Notes under the pieces: generated by a model
Seen by the model: only the letters and a program-made list of their open reading frames with translations
Databases searched by the model: none
Told to the model about the DNA's origin: nothing
Shown here: piece by piece, positions 8,547 to 16,991 of the stretch
How the letters are laid out: every line of letters starts with the position of its first letter
How positions within the stretch are numbered: position 1 is the stretch's first letter
Made by a program: the position numbers and the translations under genes
Source of the DNA: Chitinimonas arctica
Lineage (GTDB): Bacteria > Pseudomonadota > Gammaproteobacteria > Burkholderiales > Chitinimonadaceae
DNA: 64,000 nucleotides
Reading direction: 5' to 3'
Assembly (NCBI RefSeq): GCF_007431345.1
Contig: NZ_CP041730.1
Coordinates: 4,464,001 to 4,528,000 of the forward strand

Positions 8547-9185
8547 TCAGCCGCCCGTGAGTTGGGCCACGGTGGCGCGAAGTTCCGCCAGCTCGGCTTC
8601 CAGGCGGCTTACCCTGGCTTCGAGGCCCGACGCCGGCGTGCCAATGCCAACCGGGCTGGCCGGCGATTCGATTGCCGGTTCGCCCGCAAGCAGCTGGGCC
8701 CAGCGATTTTCGCGCGAGCCGGGTTGGCGTGGTAATTCGCGTACCAGGCCGCCGTCCGGCCGTTCGGCAAGTTCCTGCAGAAAACCTTCCACCGTCGAGA
8801 TATCGGCAAACTTATGCAAGCGCTCGCAGTTGATGCGCAATTCGCCGGCGGTTTGCGGGCCACGCAGCATCAATACCGTCAGGATAGCGGCGGATTGGCT
8901 GGGAATGCCAAGGACGCGTTCGAAATTATGGGCATACCGGGTGACCCGCCCGCCGCTGCTTTCCATCACCAGGCTGTGGTGCCTGAGCGTGGCGATGGCT
9001 TCGGCAATATCGGCTTCGCTGGCGTCCATGACCGGATCGCGGCTGGTCTTCTGGTTGCAGGCCGCCGCCAGCGCATTGAGCGAGAGCGGATAGGTGTCGG
9101 GCACGGTACGCTGCTTTTCGACCAGGGCGCCGAGCACGCGGGTCTCCAGCGCGGATAGGGTGGGGAAGGCGTGGGAAGGGGGCAT
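8547..9185 (-). CDS. yceH: YceH-family (UPF0502/DUF480) protein
   Basis: The 212-residue protein matches the YceH family: LSALETRVLGALVEKQRTVPD, then YPLSLNALAAACNQKTSRDPVM, two winged-helix-like domains, and a C-terminal coiled-coil (LEARVSRLEAELAELRATV, about residues 188-206). The family is widespread in proteobacteria, is thought to bind DNA or protein through its tandem winged helices, and has no firmly established function. It lies 41 bp upstream of folE on the same strand and downstream of the OmpA-like gene, from which it is separated by a long palindrome. Confidence 0.9.
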   Translation of the reverse strand: MPPSHAFPTLSALETRVLGALVEKQRTVPDTYPLSLNALAAACNQKTSRDPVMDASEADIAEAIATLRHHSLVMESSGGRVTRYAHNFERVLGIPSQSAAILTVLMLRGPQTAGELRINCERLHKFADISTVEGFLQELAERPDGGLVRELPRQPGSRENRWAQLLAGEPAIESPASPVGIGTPASGLEARVSRLEAELAELRATVAQLTGG

Positions 9186-9232
9186 CTTGCTTGTCCGCGA
9201 TCAATCGAAGTACGGATTATGCCCGTCCCGAT

Positions 9233-9264
9233 GGCATGGCGCGCGGTACACCGCGCGCCATGCC
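9233..9264. repeat. Perfect 15-bp inverted repeat
   Basis: The arms 9233-9247 and 9250-9264 are exact reverse complements with only AC between them, giving a very stable GC-rich hairpin. It lies between the OmpA-like gene and yceH, both on the minus strand. No T-run follows on either strand, so it is not a classical terminator. It could limit read-through, stabilise mRNA, or be a REP-like element. Confidence 0.7.
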
Positions 9265-9269
9265 TTGGC

Positions 9270-11549
9270 TCAAGGATCGATCAGGGTGACCGTGGCGGTG
9301 GACAAGCCGCCCTTGCCGTCGCTGATGGTGTAAGTGAAGGTGTCCTGCAAAAAGGTATGCGCCGGGACGAAGTAGATGTTCTTGCCGCTGATGCTGACGG
9401 TACCGCTACCTCCGACCGGTTGGGTAAGGCTGACGATATCGGTGGTGTCGCCGTCCGGATCGCTATCGTTCTCCATGACCGCGATAAAGCGAGGGAAAAC
9501 CCCGCTGACCGAATAGCTGTCGTCGCGCGCCATGGGCGCGGCATTGGCGCTGCTCAGTACCAACACCCGCACGGTGGCACTGGTCTGGCCGCCACGGCCA
9601 TCGCTGACGGTGTAGCTGAAGCTGTCTTCGCCGACAAAGTCGGTGGCCGGCGTGTAGCGTACCTGGTTGCCTTGTACCTGCGCGCTGCCATGGGCGGGCG
9701 TGGCGACCGTCAGCGTAAGGGCGTCGCCGTCGGCATCGCTGTCATTCGCCAGTACGGCGATATCGACCGGCTGGTTGCGTCCCGTGGTGGCGTTGTCATT
9801 GCCGGCCTGCGGGGCACGGTTGGGGCCGCTTTGACCCGCGCCGATACGGACCGTGACATTCCCGGTGGCCGTGGCGCCGTGGCTGTCTTCCACGGTGTAG
9901 CTGAAGGCGACTTCGCCATTGAAGGCGGCCGGCGCCTGGTAGACCAAACGATTGCCGTCCAGGCTCACCTGGCCCTGGCTGGGCGCGCTGACCGAAACCA
10001 GCTTGAGCGTGTCGCCGCTATCCGGATCGACGTCATTGCCGAGTACAGCGAATGCGGTAGTGCTGCCCGCCAGCACGTCATAGCTATCGGCCACCGCCTG
10101 CGGTGCGCGATTGGTCCAGCTGCGGCTGCGGCTTTCCGTGCGGGTTTCTTCCTTGCTGCGATAGACGTCCACCGTGCGCTTATGCGTTGCCGGTGTGCGC
10201 AGGGCCAGGCGCAACCACACCGGCTCCTGCTCGACGACTTCGCGGCGGTAGCTGAGCGGTGCTTCTTCGGCCAGCAGTGTCTGCGCAGGCACGGTGATTT
10301 CTTCGTCCTTTTCCAGCACGCTGACGAATTCCAACTCTACGCGGCGGTTCTTTTCGCGCGTAGCGGCTTCCGCCGGATACTTGGGTTCGCGTTCGCCCTT
10401 GCCTTCCAGAACCACCACGTCGGCCGGTACAGCGCCGTTGGCGAGCAGGTATTCGCGCACCGCCTCGGCCCGCTTGATGGAAAGCTTCATATTGACGGCG
10501 TCGCTACCCAGGTCGCAGGTATGGCCGACGATATGGATATTGCCCTCGCGGCCGCCGTTCTTGAGCAGCGCGGCAACCTTGTCCAGCTCGCTGCGCGCGA
10601 CATCGGTCAGGGTGGTGCTGCCCAGCAGGAAGAATGCATCGCTGCGCATACTGGCCGTGGTCTTGACCAGCTTGTGTTCGGTACGGGCCGGAATCACCTT
10701 GGGCGCCGCGACGGGCCGCGTTTCGGCGACCATGCGGTAGAGCCGTTCAGGCTGGGAGTTGGGTTTGCCGAAGCTATAGCGGTAGCTCAGCACGGCCCGG
10801 TTATCGTTGCGCTTGATTTCCGCTGCGCCGGTCTTGCGGCTGTGTTCCAGCTGCAGCGCGATGCTATGCGGCGTGCCGATAAAGAATTTCTCCGCCGCGA
10901 CGGACAGGCTGCTCTGGCGCGCATCCTGGCGGCCCCACTCGTAATCGAAGCCGCTGGTGATACGCAGGCCGTTGTCGGCGAAATAGTGGCCGACCCGCAA
11001 ACCCAGACCATACTCGTAGGCCCGTTCGAATAGCTTGGTCGTGGTGGTGGTGGTCACGGTATCCAGGTAGGGCCGGCCCGCTACGTTGCCGGCTTGCTCC
11101 GTCACCGTACTGATACTGGCTTGCTCCAGCAGGCGCTTGCCGCTCAAGCCATGGCTGAGATAGAGGTTGCCGAACCAATCGGCTTGCTCCAGGCCGGTAC
11201 CGACGGTCAACTTGCGGTCATGCTTTTGATTCTGGTCGAGGGCGATAAAGTACTTGCGCACTTCATCGTTGACCGAGCGGTGGTAGCTGAGCTGCAAACC
11301 GCCGGCGGATTGCGAAAACCAGCCCTCACCCAGCCAGGCGCTGTCGCTGCCTTCATGCAACACACCCATCAATTCGCCCTGGAAATGGCCGCCACGGGCA
11401 TAGCCCACGGAGATGCGCGCCGTTTCGCCGATGAGCTGCAGGGCGCCTTCGCCCTGCGTGGCGGGTGGCGTATCGGCCAGGGCGGCAAGGGGCGCGAGGA
11501 GGGCGGTCAGCAGCAGGGGGAGACGGGGGCGGATCGTACGGGTGAGCAT
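9270..11549 (-). CDS. Outer-membrane OmpA-domain protein with three C-terminal tandem Ig-like repeats
   Basis: The 759-residue protein starts with a signal peptide (MLTRTIRPRLPLLLTALLA). A beta-rich region of about 250 residues with alternating strands follows (for example LQLIGETARISVGYARGG), ending in a Tyr-Ser-Phe strand before a linker. An OmpA C-terminal domain (about residues 300-415) carries IHIVGHTCDLGSD and EAATREKNRRVELEFV, expected to bind peptidoglycan. After a linker come three Ig-like repeats of the tandem-95/cadherin-like type, each with an N-D-x-D-x-D-G/S-D calcium-type loop and a F-x-Y-T-V/I-x-D strand end. The start 11549 is chosen for the signal peptide; no strong ribosome-binding site is seen. 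The domain order is unusual. It probably links outer membrane and cell wall, or acts as an adhesin. Confidence 0.8.
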   Translation of the reverse strand: MLTRTIRPRLPLLLTALLAPLAALADTPPATQGEGALQLIGETARISVGYARGGHFQGELMGVLHEGSDSAWLGEGWFSQSAGGLQLSYHRSVNDEVRKYFIALDQNQKHDRKLTVGTGLEQADWFGNLYLSHGLSGKRLLEQASISTVTEQAGNVAGRPYLDTVTTTTTTKLFERAYEYGLGLRVGHYFADNGLRITSGFDYEWGRQDARQSSLSVAAEKFFIGTPHSIALQLEHSRKTGAAEIKRNDNRAVLSYRYSFGKPNSQPERLYRMVAETRPVAAPKVIPARTEHKLVKTTASMRSDAFFLLGSTTLTDVARSELDKVAALLKNGGREGNIHIVGHTCDLGSDAVNMKLSIKRAEAVREYLLANGAVPADVVVLEGKGEREPKYPAEAATREKNRRVELEFVSVLEKDEEITVPAQTLLAEEAPLSYRREVVEQEPVWLRLALRTPATHKRTVDVYRSKEETRTESRSRSWTNRAPQAVADSYDVLAGSTTAFAVLGNDVDPDSGDTLKLVSVSAPSQGQVSLDGNRLVYQAPAAFNGEVAFSYTVEDSHGATATGNVTVRIGAGQSGPNRAPQAGNDNATTGRNQPVDIAVLANDSDADGDALTLTVATPAHGSAQVQGNQVRYTPATDFVGEDSFSYTVSDGRGGQTSATVRVLVLSSANAAPMARDDSYSVSGVFPRFIAVMENDSDPDGDTTDIVSLTQPVGGSGTVSISGKNIYFVPAHTFLQDTFTYTISDGKGGLSTATVTLIDP

Positions 11550-11782
11550 GGTCGTCGGATGTTTTTTATAGTGTTGGCCCGCGTGCGGGGCGAAAGGCCC
11601 GCATCTTACCAAAGTAAATTCGCGTTTAGCGTGAACTTATATGCCAACTGCAAACCTTTGCAGGTTACGGATCGCTCGCGCGGGTCTTGTGTTCAGCCTT
11701 TCCGCCGAACGGCCATGCAAACTCCTTTGGCGTGAGCCATTTTGATAGGGAGAGGACCCTAGCCACGCAGAGGAGACGCATC

Positions 11783-12148
11783 GTGCAGACCCACTCCATC
11801 TCCGCCGCCGATTCCGAAACCCTGAGCAAGCTGCTCTACCTGTACATCTGGCCGTTCTGGATGTTCAAGGACGTCAGCCAGGGCAATCTGCTGGAGCAGG
11901 CCGCCGCCTACCGCTACAACCGCGAGCACCGGATCTACCTGCCGGCCTATATCGTCAAGTGGGCGCTGATATTCGTGCTGCTGCTGGCGACGATCTTCAT
12001 GCTGGAGGCCTTGGGGCATGCCGGGGTGATGTTGCCGGCCGCATCCAGCCTGCTGGCGGGGGCAACCGGCATGGTCGCCAGCGCGGCCTTGGTGGTGACC
12101 ATGCAGATTACGGTGGCCTACTTGTTCCTGTGTCACTGGCGATACTGA
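11783..12148 (+). CDS. Small membrane protein of unknown function (GTG start)
   Basis: The 121-residue protein has an N-terminal hydrophilic and aromatic segment (LLYLYIWPFWMFKDVSQ), a first helix at about residues 55-75 (IVKWALIFVLLLATIFM) and a second near residues 85-115. A GTG start at 11783 is preferred because AGGAG lies 7 nt upstream. No family is recognised. The DUF1415 gene follows 61 bp later on the same strand. It probably sits in the inner membrane; its role is unknown. Confidence 0.7.
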   Translation: MQTHSISAADSETLSKLLYLYIWPFWMFKDVSQGNLLEQAAAYRYNREHRIYLPAYIVKWALIFVLLLATIFMLEALGHAGVMLPAASSLLAGATGMVASAALVVTMQITVAYLFLCHWRY

Positions 12149-12209
12149 TCGCGCCGCCGGGAGAGGGCTTGGCGTTAGAATGCCGGCACTTACCTTGCCC
12201 CTGGATGTC

Positions 12210-12776
12210 ATGAAAATCGATAACGACGCTGTAATCAATGCAACCCGGTTCTGGCTGGAACAAGCCGTTATCGGCCTCAATCTCTGCCCCTTCGCCAAGG
12301 CGGTCTACGTCAAGAACCAGGTCCGCTTCGTGGTCAGCCAGGCACGCAATCTCGATGCCTTGCTGGACGATCTGGATCGCGAGCTGGACCTGCTGGCCGA
12401 GGCGGATGCCGAGCAGATCGATACCACACTGTTGATTCATCCCTTTATCCTGACCGACTTTCTCGACTACAACGACTTTCTCGATGTTGCCGACGGTGTC
12501 GTGGCCGAGCACCAGCTGGAAGGCGTGATCCAGGTCGCCAGCTTCCATCCCGACTACCAGTTCGAGGATACGGAAGCGGACGACATCACCAATTTCAGCA
12601 ACCGTTCGCCTTACCCGACCTTGCATCTCTTGCGGGAAGCGAGCATAGACCGTGCTGTTGTCGCATTTCCGGAAGCGGCCGATATCTATGAGAGAAACAT
12701 CGAGACACTGCGCCAGCTTGGGCAGGAAGGATGGGCGAAGCTTGGTCTCGCCAAGGGGAGGCTGGATCAGGCGTAA
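12210..12776 (+). CDS. DUF1415-family protein
   Basis: The 188-residue protein matches DUF1415, a family common in beta- and gammaproteobacteria. It has the N-terminal ATRFWLEQAVIGLNLCPFAK motif with a conserved Cys and the later ASFHPDYQFEDTEADD and NRSPYPTLHLLREASI segments. No biochemical function has been assigned to the family. The start at MKIDND (12210) matches the usual family length; an upstream ATG at 12180 would add ten residues. Transcription continues from the small membrane-protein gene and ends before the long cspA leader. Confidence 0.88.
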   Translation: MKIDNDAVINATRFWLEQAVIGLNLCPFAKAVYVKNQVRFVVSQARNLDALLDDLDRELDLLAEADAEQIDTTLLIHPFILTDFLDYNDFLDVADGVVAEHQLEGVIQVASFHPDYQFEDTEADDITNFSNRSPYPTLHLLREASIDRAVVAFPEAADIYERNIETLRQLGQEGWAKLGLAKGRLDQA

Positions 12777-12960
12777 GCCGTTCGGCGGGAAAATGCAGAA
12801 AGGTCTTGCTAAAACGGATTGCTTCGCGTAAAAAGTCTGCTGCAGGCATTTCAAGTAGTAGGTTTACGGCAGTTTTCGTACCCTAGCGGTATCCCGATTC
12901 GCCCCTCCTTTGTTTGATAGTCCGCACTTTTTTTATTTATTTCCAACAAGGAAAAGCATC
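12777..12960 (+). promoter_or_regulatory. Promoter and long 5' leader of cspA
   Basis: The 184 bp before cspA contain no gene. The last 60 bp are T-rich and precede a weak AAGGA-like site. Cold-shock genes are usually controlled by long thermosensitive leaders; this is inferred here from length and position, not from a recognised cold box. Confidence 0.4.
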
Positions 12961-13167
12961 ATGGCAACCGGTACCGTTAAGTGGTTCAATGACTCCAAGG
13001 GCTTCGGCTTCATCACCCCTGACGAAGGCGGCGACGATCTGTTCGCGCACTTCTCGCAAATTCAATCGAACGGCTTCAAGACCCTGGCTGAAAACCAGCG
13101 CGTCTCGTTCGACGTGACCAATGGTCCTAAGGGCAAGCAAGCTTCGAACATCCAACCGGTCGCCTAA
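12961..13167 (+). CDS. cspA: Cold-shock protein, CspA family
   Basis: The 68-residue protein is a single cold-shock domain that binds single-stranded RNA and DNA and acts as an RNA chaperone. The RNP1 motif KGFGFI (residues 13-18) and RNP2-type DLFAHF (26-31) are intact, and the start MATGTVKWFN is canonical. The gene has its own leader and is closed by a strong terminator, so it is monocistronic. It converges on a gene pair, rhlE plus a 57-residue protein, on the opposite strand. CspA and RhlE-type helicases often act together in cold RNA remodelling. Confidence 0.97.
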   Translation: MATGTVKWFNDSKGFGFITPDEGGDDLFAHFSQIQSNGFKTLAENQRVSFDVTNGPKGKQASNIQPVA

Positions 13168-13187
13168 TCGACCCCTTGGTGTTAGAG

Positions 13188-13215
13188 AAAAACCCAGCTT
13201 CGGCTGGGTTTTTTT
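13188..13215 (+). terminator. Intrinsic terminator of cspA
   Basis: Stem AACCCAGC / GCTGGGTT with a TTCG tetraloop (13191-13210) is followed by a T-run. It starts 20 nt after the cspA stop codon and is a textbook Rho-independent terminator. Confidence 0.93.
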
Positions 13216-13243
13216 ACGCCTATCGATCGCCTATCGAATATGA

Positions 13244-13277
13244 AAAAAGCACCCGATGGTTTCTTCGGGTGCTTTTT
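13244..13277 (-). terminator. Bidirectional terminator of the rhlE operon
   Basis: A perfect 13-bp stem (13244-13256 with 13265-13277) is closed by an 8-nt loop and flanked by A-run and T-run, so it can work on both strands. It lies 18 bp past the stop codon of the 57-residue gene on the minus strand and marks the end of that transcript. Confidence 0.88.
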
Positions 13278-13294
13278 GCCGACAAAGCCTTGCT

Positions 13295-13468
13295 TCAGCT
13301 CTTGATGCCCTTGCGCAGCAAGGCGCCCATCAGTCCTTTGGGCTGAACAGGCTGGCCATCTGCGTCCAGGCCGGTGGAGGCCTTGCCGAAGCGATCCGGC
13401 ACCGTGCTCTTGGCCAGCTTTTCGTTGATCTTCAGGCCGCGCAATTTTTCCAGGTCGGTTTTTTTCAT
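13295..13468 (-). CDS. Conserved-looking 57-residue basic protein downstream of rhlE
   Basis: This short ORF encodes 57 residues. It begins MKKTDLEKLRGLKINEKLAK and later has VPDRFGKAS and GLMGALLRKGIKS. It is lysine-rich with an N-terminal amphipathic helix pattern. It starts 12 bp after the rhlE stop codon on the same strand and ends 18 bp before a strong terminator, which makes a genuine co-transcribed gene likely. The ribosome-binding site is weak (GAG about 7 nt upstream). I do not recognise the family. A small RNA-binding or ribosome-associated partner of the helicase is a position-based guess. Confidence 0.65.
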   Translation of the reverse strand: MKKTDLEKLRGLKINEKLAKSTVPDRFGKASTGLDADGQPVQPKGLMGALLRKGIKS

Positions 13469-13480
13469 ATCGAGGCTCGC

Positions 13481-14833
<1,353 letters not shown>

Positions 14834-14980
14834 GGGTGAAGCTCCTGCGGGCATCGGCCCTGCCCACGAGGAGCACCAGTCTGTGGCGGATGACGAATCA
14901 ATGATGAAAAAAAACGGCAACGGGCGCGAAGACTGGAGCACGCCGCGAACTGCGTATTGTACAGTAGTTAGCAACTATAC

Positions 14981-15009
14981 TTTGTCGCAATGCAATAATG
15001 CTGTATAAT
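14981..15009 (+). promoter_or_regulatory. Strong sigma-70 promoter for the structured RNA
   Basis: A perfect -10 box TATAAT (15004-15009) is preceded by TTTGTC or TTGTCG (from 14981/14982) at 16-17 bp spacing. It points to the plus strand, away from rhlE, and places the transcript start near 15016. Confidence 0.7.
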
Positions 15010-15210
15010 TAATAAGTTACGATGAGAGATCGTGACAAAGCGCGGTGCCATCGGGGCGTCGCGGGCCGGAGCGGGCAGGGAAACACATTAGCTATGTGCC
15101 TGTGGCCGGTGGTTGTCATTGAAATAAGGCAAGGGTTGCAACCGCCCGCGTACAGCTAAAGTCACGGCCACAAGCCGATGACGGATGCCGAAAGTAAAAG
15201 GAGCGTTCAA

Positions 15211-15243
15211 ATGGGCTGGCTCATCTACCTGTTCCGACGTTGA
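15211..15243 (+). CDS. Ten-codon ORF (possible leader peptide or microprotein)
   Basis: The reading frame encodes MGWLIYLFRR and then stops. AAAAGGAG (15196-15203) lies 7 nt before the ATG, one of the best ribosome-binding sites in the window. The peptide is hydrophobic with two aromatic residues and ends in Arg-Arg. It sits between a structured upstream RNA and two hairpins, and no larger plus-strand gene follows before a strong terminator. It could be the actual product of the transcript, or a leader peptide that sets RNA folding. An isolated short ORF with a good ribosome-binding site can also occur by chance. Confidence 0.35.
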   Translation: MGWLIYLFRR

Positions 15244-15250
15244 AGCAGTA

Positions 15251-15267
15251 TCCCGCCATTAGCGGGA
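15251..15267 (+). repeat. Small hairpin between the 10-codon ORF and the terminator
   Basis: TCCCGC-CATTA-GCGGGA is a perfect 6-bp stem with a 5-nt loop. It starts 7 nt after the stop codon of the 10-codon ORF and precedes the terminator. It may be part of the structured transcript. Confidence 0.5.
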
Positions 15268-15273
15268 CCATAA

Positions 15274-15308
15274 AAAAAGCCGCGACGGCATTGGCCGCGC
15301 GGCTTTTT
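15274..15308 (+). terminator. Intrinsic terminator of the structured RNA
   Basis: AAAAAGCCGCG (15274-15284) pairs perfectly with CGCGGCTTTTT (15298-15308). The A-run on the left arm also makes it a terminator on the minus strand, where it would lie just after the start-proximal transcript end of rhlE's opposite side and after the DUF1857 gene. Confidence 0.9.
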
Positions 15309-15327
15309 CTTGGGCGATGCCCGGGAC

Positions 15328-15813
15328 TTAGTCCCCCAGCTCGCCAGTTTCGGCCAGTTCCCGTATCCAGCGGACGGCATCCACGTCGGTACTGCGGTAA
15401 GCGGCTTTGACATAGCCGGCGTACTTGGCGTCATCTTCTTCGCTGTCCGTCTGGCTGGTTTCCGGAAGCAGGGTCTGATAGCGGAAGCGCACGAACAATT
15501 CTCCCTGCGAAGGCTCCTCGATCCGCATGGTAAAACTGCCGCCCTGGTGCTGCTCGCTGGGCGAAGTCAGGAAATGTATCTGCACTTCCGGCTCGAAGCT
15601 GACATGGTCTTCCACCCGCAGCGCGCCCAACAGCATTTCGCGCTTCAGCCAGCCTTCGCCCCGCGCCACGATGGCGACATGCTCGACGCCGACCAGGAAC
15701 TCCTGCGGCTGTTCAACCCGGCGCATCAATCCGCGCCAGAGTTGCGCGCGGCTGATGGGCTCCAGCAAAGGGCTATTCGGGTCGTTGATCTGGATCAGGT
15801 GTTCGTAGAGCAT
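15328..15813 (-). CDS. DUF1857 / SRPBCC-fold protein
   Basis: The 161-residue protein resembles the DUF1857 (AtaL-like) branch of the START/SRPBCC ligand-binding fold, with the start MLYEHLIQIND, then LWRGLMRRVEQPQEF, VRFRYQTLLPE and a C-terminal helix (DAVRWIRELAETGE). Members are thought to bind hydrophobic ligands; no reaction is assigned. The ATG at 15813 is used because the family starts there; a GTG at 15822 is also possible. No clear ribosome-binding site is seen. It is a single gene between rarD and the structured-RNA terminator. Confidence 0.8.
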   Translation of the reverse strand: MLYEHLIQINDPNSPLLEPISRAQLWRGLMRRVEQPQEFLVGVEHVAIVARGEGWLKREMLLGALRVEDHVSFEPEVQIHFLTSPSEQHQGGSFTMRIEEPSQGELFVRFRYQTLLPETSQTDSEEDDAKYAGYVKAAYRSTDVDAVRWIRELAETGELGD

Positions 15814-15880
15814 GGCGGGCACTTATTCAGTCGATACATTTGGCCTGCGATTATAAAGCTTTAGGCCCACCCGGGTGATA

Positions 15881-16798
15881 TCAAGCCACCGCCGTGCGAA
15901 CGCGCCGGCCGGCCCAGAATCCTTCCAGCGTATAGAGCAGCAAGGCCGACCAGATCAAGGCGAAGCCGATCAGCTTGGTCTGGTTGAACGGCTCATGCCA
16001 CAGAAATACGCCCAAGCCCATCTGCAAGGTCGGTCCGATGTACTGCAACATGCCCAGCAAGGTCATCGGTATGCGGCGCGCGCCGGCGGCGAACAACAAT
16101 AGCGGGATCGCGGTGATAGGGCCGGCCAGCAGTAGCAGCGTTTGTGTTTGCCCATCGCCGGCCACGAATTCGCTCTGGCCATGGAAGACCAGCCAGCCGA
16201 TGTAGGCGGCCGCGAAAGGCGTAAGCAGCATGGTTTCCAATGCCAGGCCTTCCAGCGCGCCCAGTGGCGCGGTTTTGCGCAGCAGGCCATAGCTGCCGAA
16301 GGAGGCGGCCAGCAGCAGTCCTATCCACGGCAGCTGGCCGGCCTGTACGGTAAGCCAGACCACGCCCAATGCGGCCACGCCGATAGCGACCCATTGCCCG
16401 CCGCGCAGCCTTTCCTTCAGCAGGAAGTAGCCGAACAGGACATTGACCAGCGGGTTGATAAAGTAGCCCAGGCTGGCGTCCACCACCCGTCCGTCATTGA
16501 CGGCCCAGATATAGATAAACCAATTGATCGAGAGGACGGCGGCGCTGGCGGCAAAAAATCCGACGACCCGTGGATTGCGCAGCGCCGGCCCCAGCCAGCG
16601 CCATTGTTGCCGCACCACCAGCACGACCGATAGGAACACCAGCGACCAGACCATGCGGTGGGTCAGGATCTCCAGTGCCGGCACATGCTTGAGGGCCTTG
16701 AAGTAGAGCGGGATCAAGCCCCAGATGAAATACGCGGAGCAGGCATACAGAATGCCGGTTTGCATGAAGGTGGCCTGGTCGGTGGAAGCAGGCATCAT
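15881..16798 (-). CDS. rarD: RarD-type EamA transporter
   Basis: The 305-residue protein has ten predicted membrane helices in two EamA repeats and matches RarD. Recognisable parts are GILYACSAYFIWGLIPLYFKA at the N-terminus (about residues 14-34), the loop HRMVWSLVF, SINWFIYIWAVN and the second-repeat GMLQYIGPTLQ. RarD belongs to the drug/metabolite transporter superfamily; its substrate is not firmly known, although the E. coli gene was linked to chloramphenicol sensitivity. The start may be at 16798 or, at the third Met, 16765. It is monocistronic, with a 193-bp divergent gap to the hydrolase gene. Confidence 0.92.
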   Translation of the reverse strand: MMPASTDQATFMQTGILYACSAYFIWGLIPLYFKALKHVPALEILTHRMVWSLVFLSVVLVVRQQWRWLGPALRNPRVVGFFAASAAVLSINWFIYIWAVNDGRVVDASLGYFINPLVNVLFGYFLLKERLRGGQWVAIGVAALGVVWLTVQAGQLPWIGLLLAASFGSYGLLRKTAPLGALEGLALETMLLTPFAAAYIGWLVFHGQSEFVAGDGQTQTLLLLAGPITAIPLLLFAAGARRIPMTLLGMLQYIGPTLQMGLGVFLWHEPFNQTKLIGFALIWSALLLYTLEGFWAGRRVRTAVA

Positions 16799-16991
16799 CC
16801 GCCTTTGCAGGCGATTCTACCCGTTACACGTATCGCGACTGCGGGACCTCTGTACCGGTAGCCGAACTGGACGCGGCAGGCGCTACCGCCTGGCCGGAGC
16901 AAGATTCATGCGCGGCAACGGACCGATAAAGCCGATCCCGCCCCTGCGCAAGGGGCTATAAACAGGATAGTCCCCACCCTCGGAGCGCTTT

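Larger units (their letters stand above)
15016..15308 (+). ncRNA. Candidate structured RNA with pseudoknot, not assigned to a known family
   Basis: A plus-strand transcript of about 290 nt is bounded by a sigma-70 promoter and an intrinsic terminator. Nested pairings can be drawn: P0 15049-15054 with 15175-15180; a hairpin 15076-15102 (CAGG/CCTG, a GAAA bulge, CACAT/ATGTG, loop TAGCT); P1 15101-15108 with 15165-15172; P2 15109-15115 with 15139-15145. Loop TAGCT (15089-15093) is complementary to AGCTA (15154-15158), which would make a pseudoknot. A near-perfect ribosome-binding site and a 10-codon ORF follow. The compact multi-helix fold resembles a riboswitch or a dual-function small RNA. I checked by eye against cobalamin, SAM, TPP, GEMM, yybP-ykoY, ZTP, RNase P, tmRNA and 6S consensus features and found no match. 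The pairings were found by inspection only. Confidence 0.5.

Noticed and set aside
9171..11033. Long plus-strand open frame opposite the OmpA-like gene
   Set aside because: It mirrors the coding strand, has no ribosome-binding site and shows low-complexity Ala/Gly/Arg translation typical of antisense frames in GC-rich genes.
14981..15308. Known riboswitch (cobalamin, SAM, TPP, c-di-GMP, Mn, ZTP) or tmRNA/6S/RNase P
   Set aside because: The consensus cores of these families could not be found by eye; this does not replace an Infernal search.
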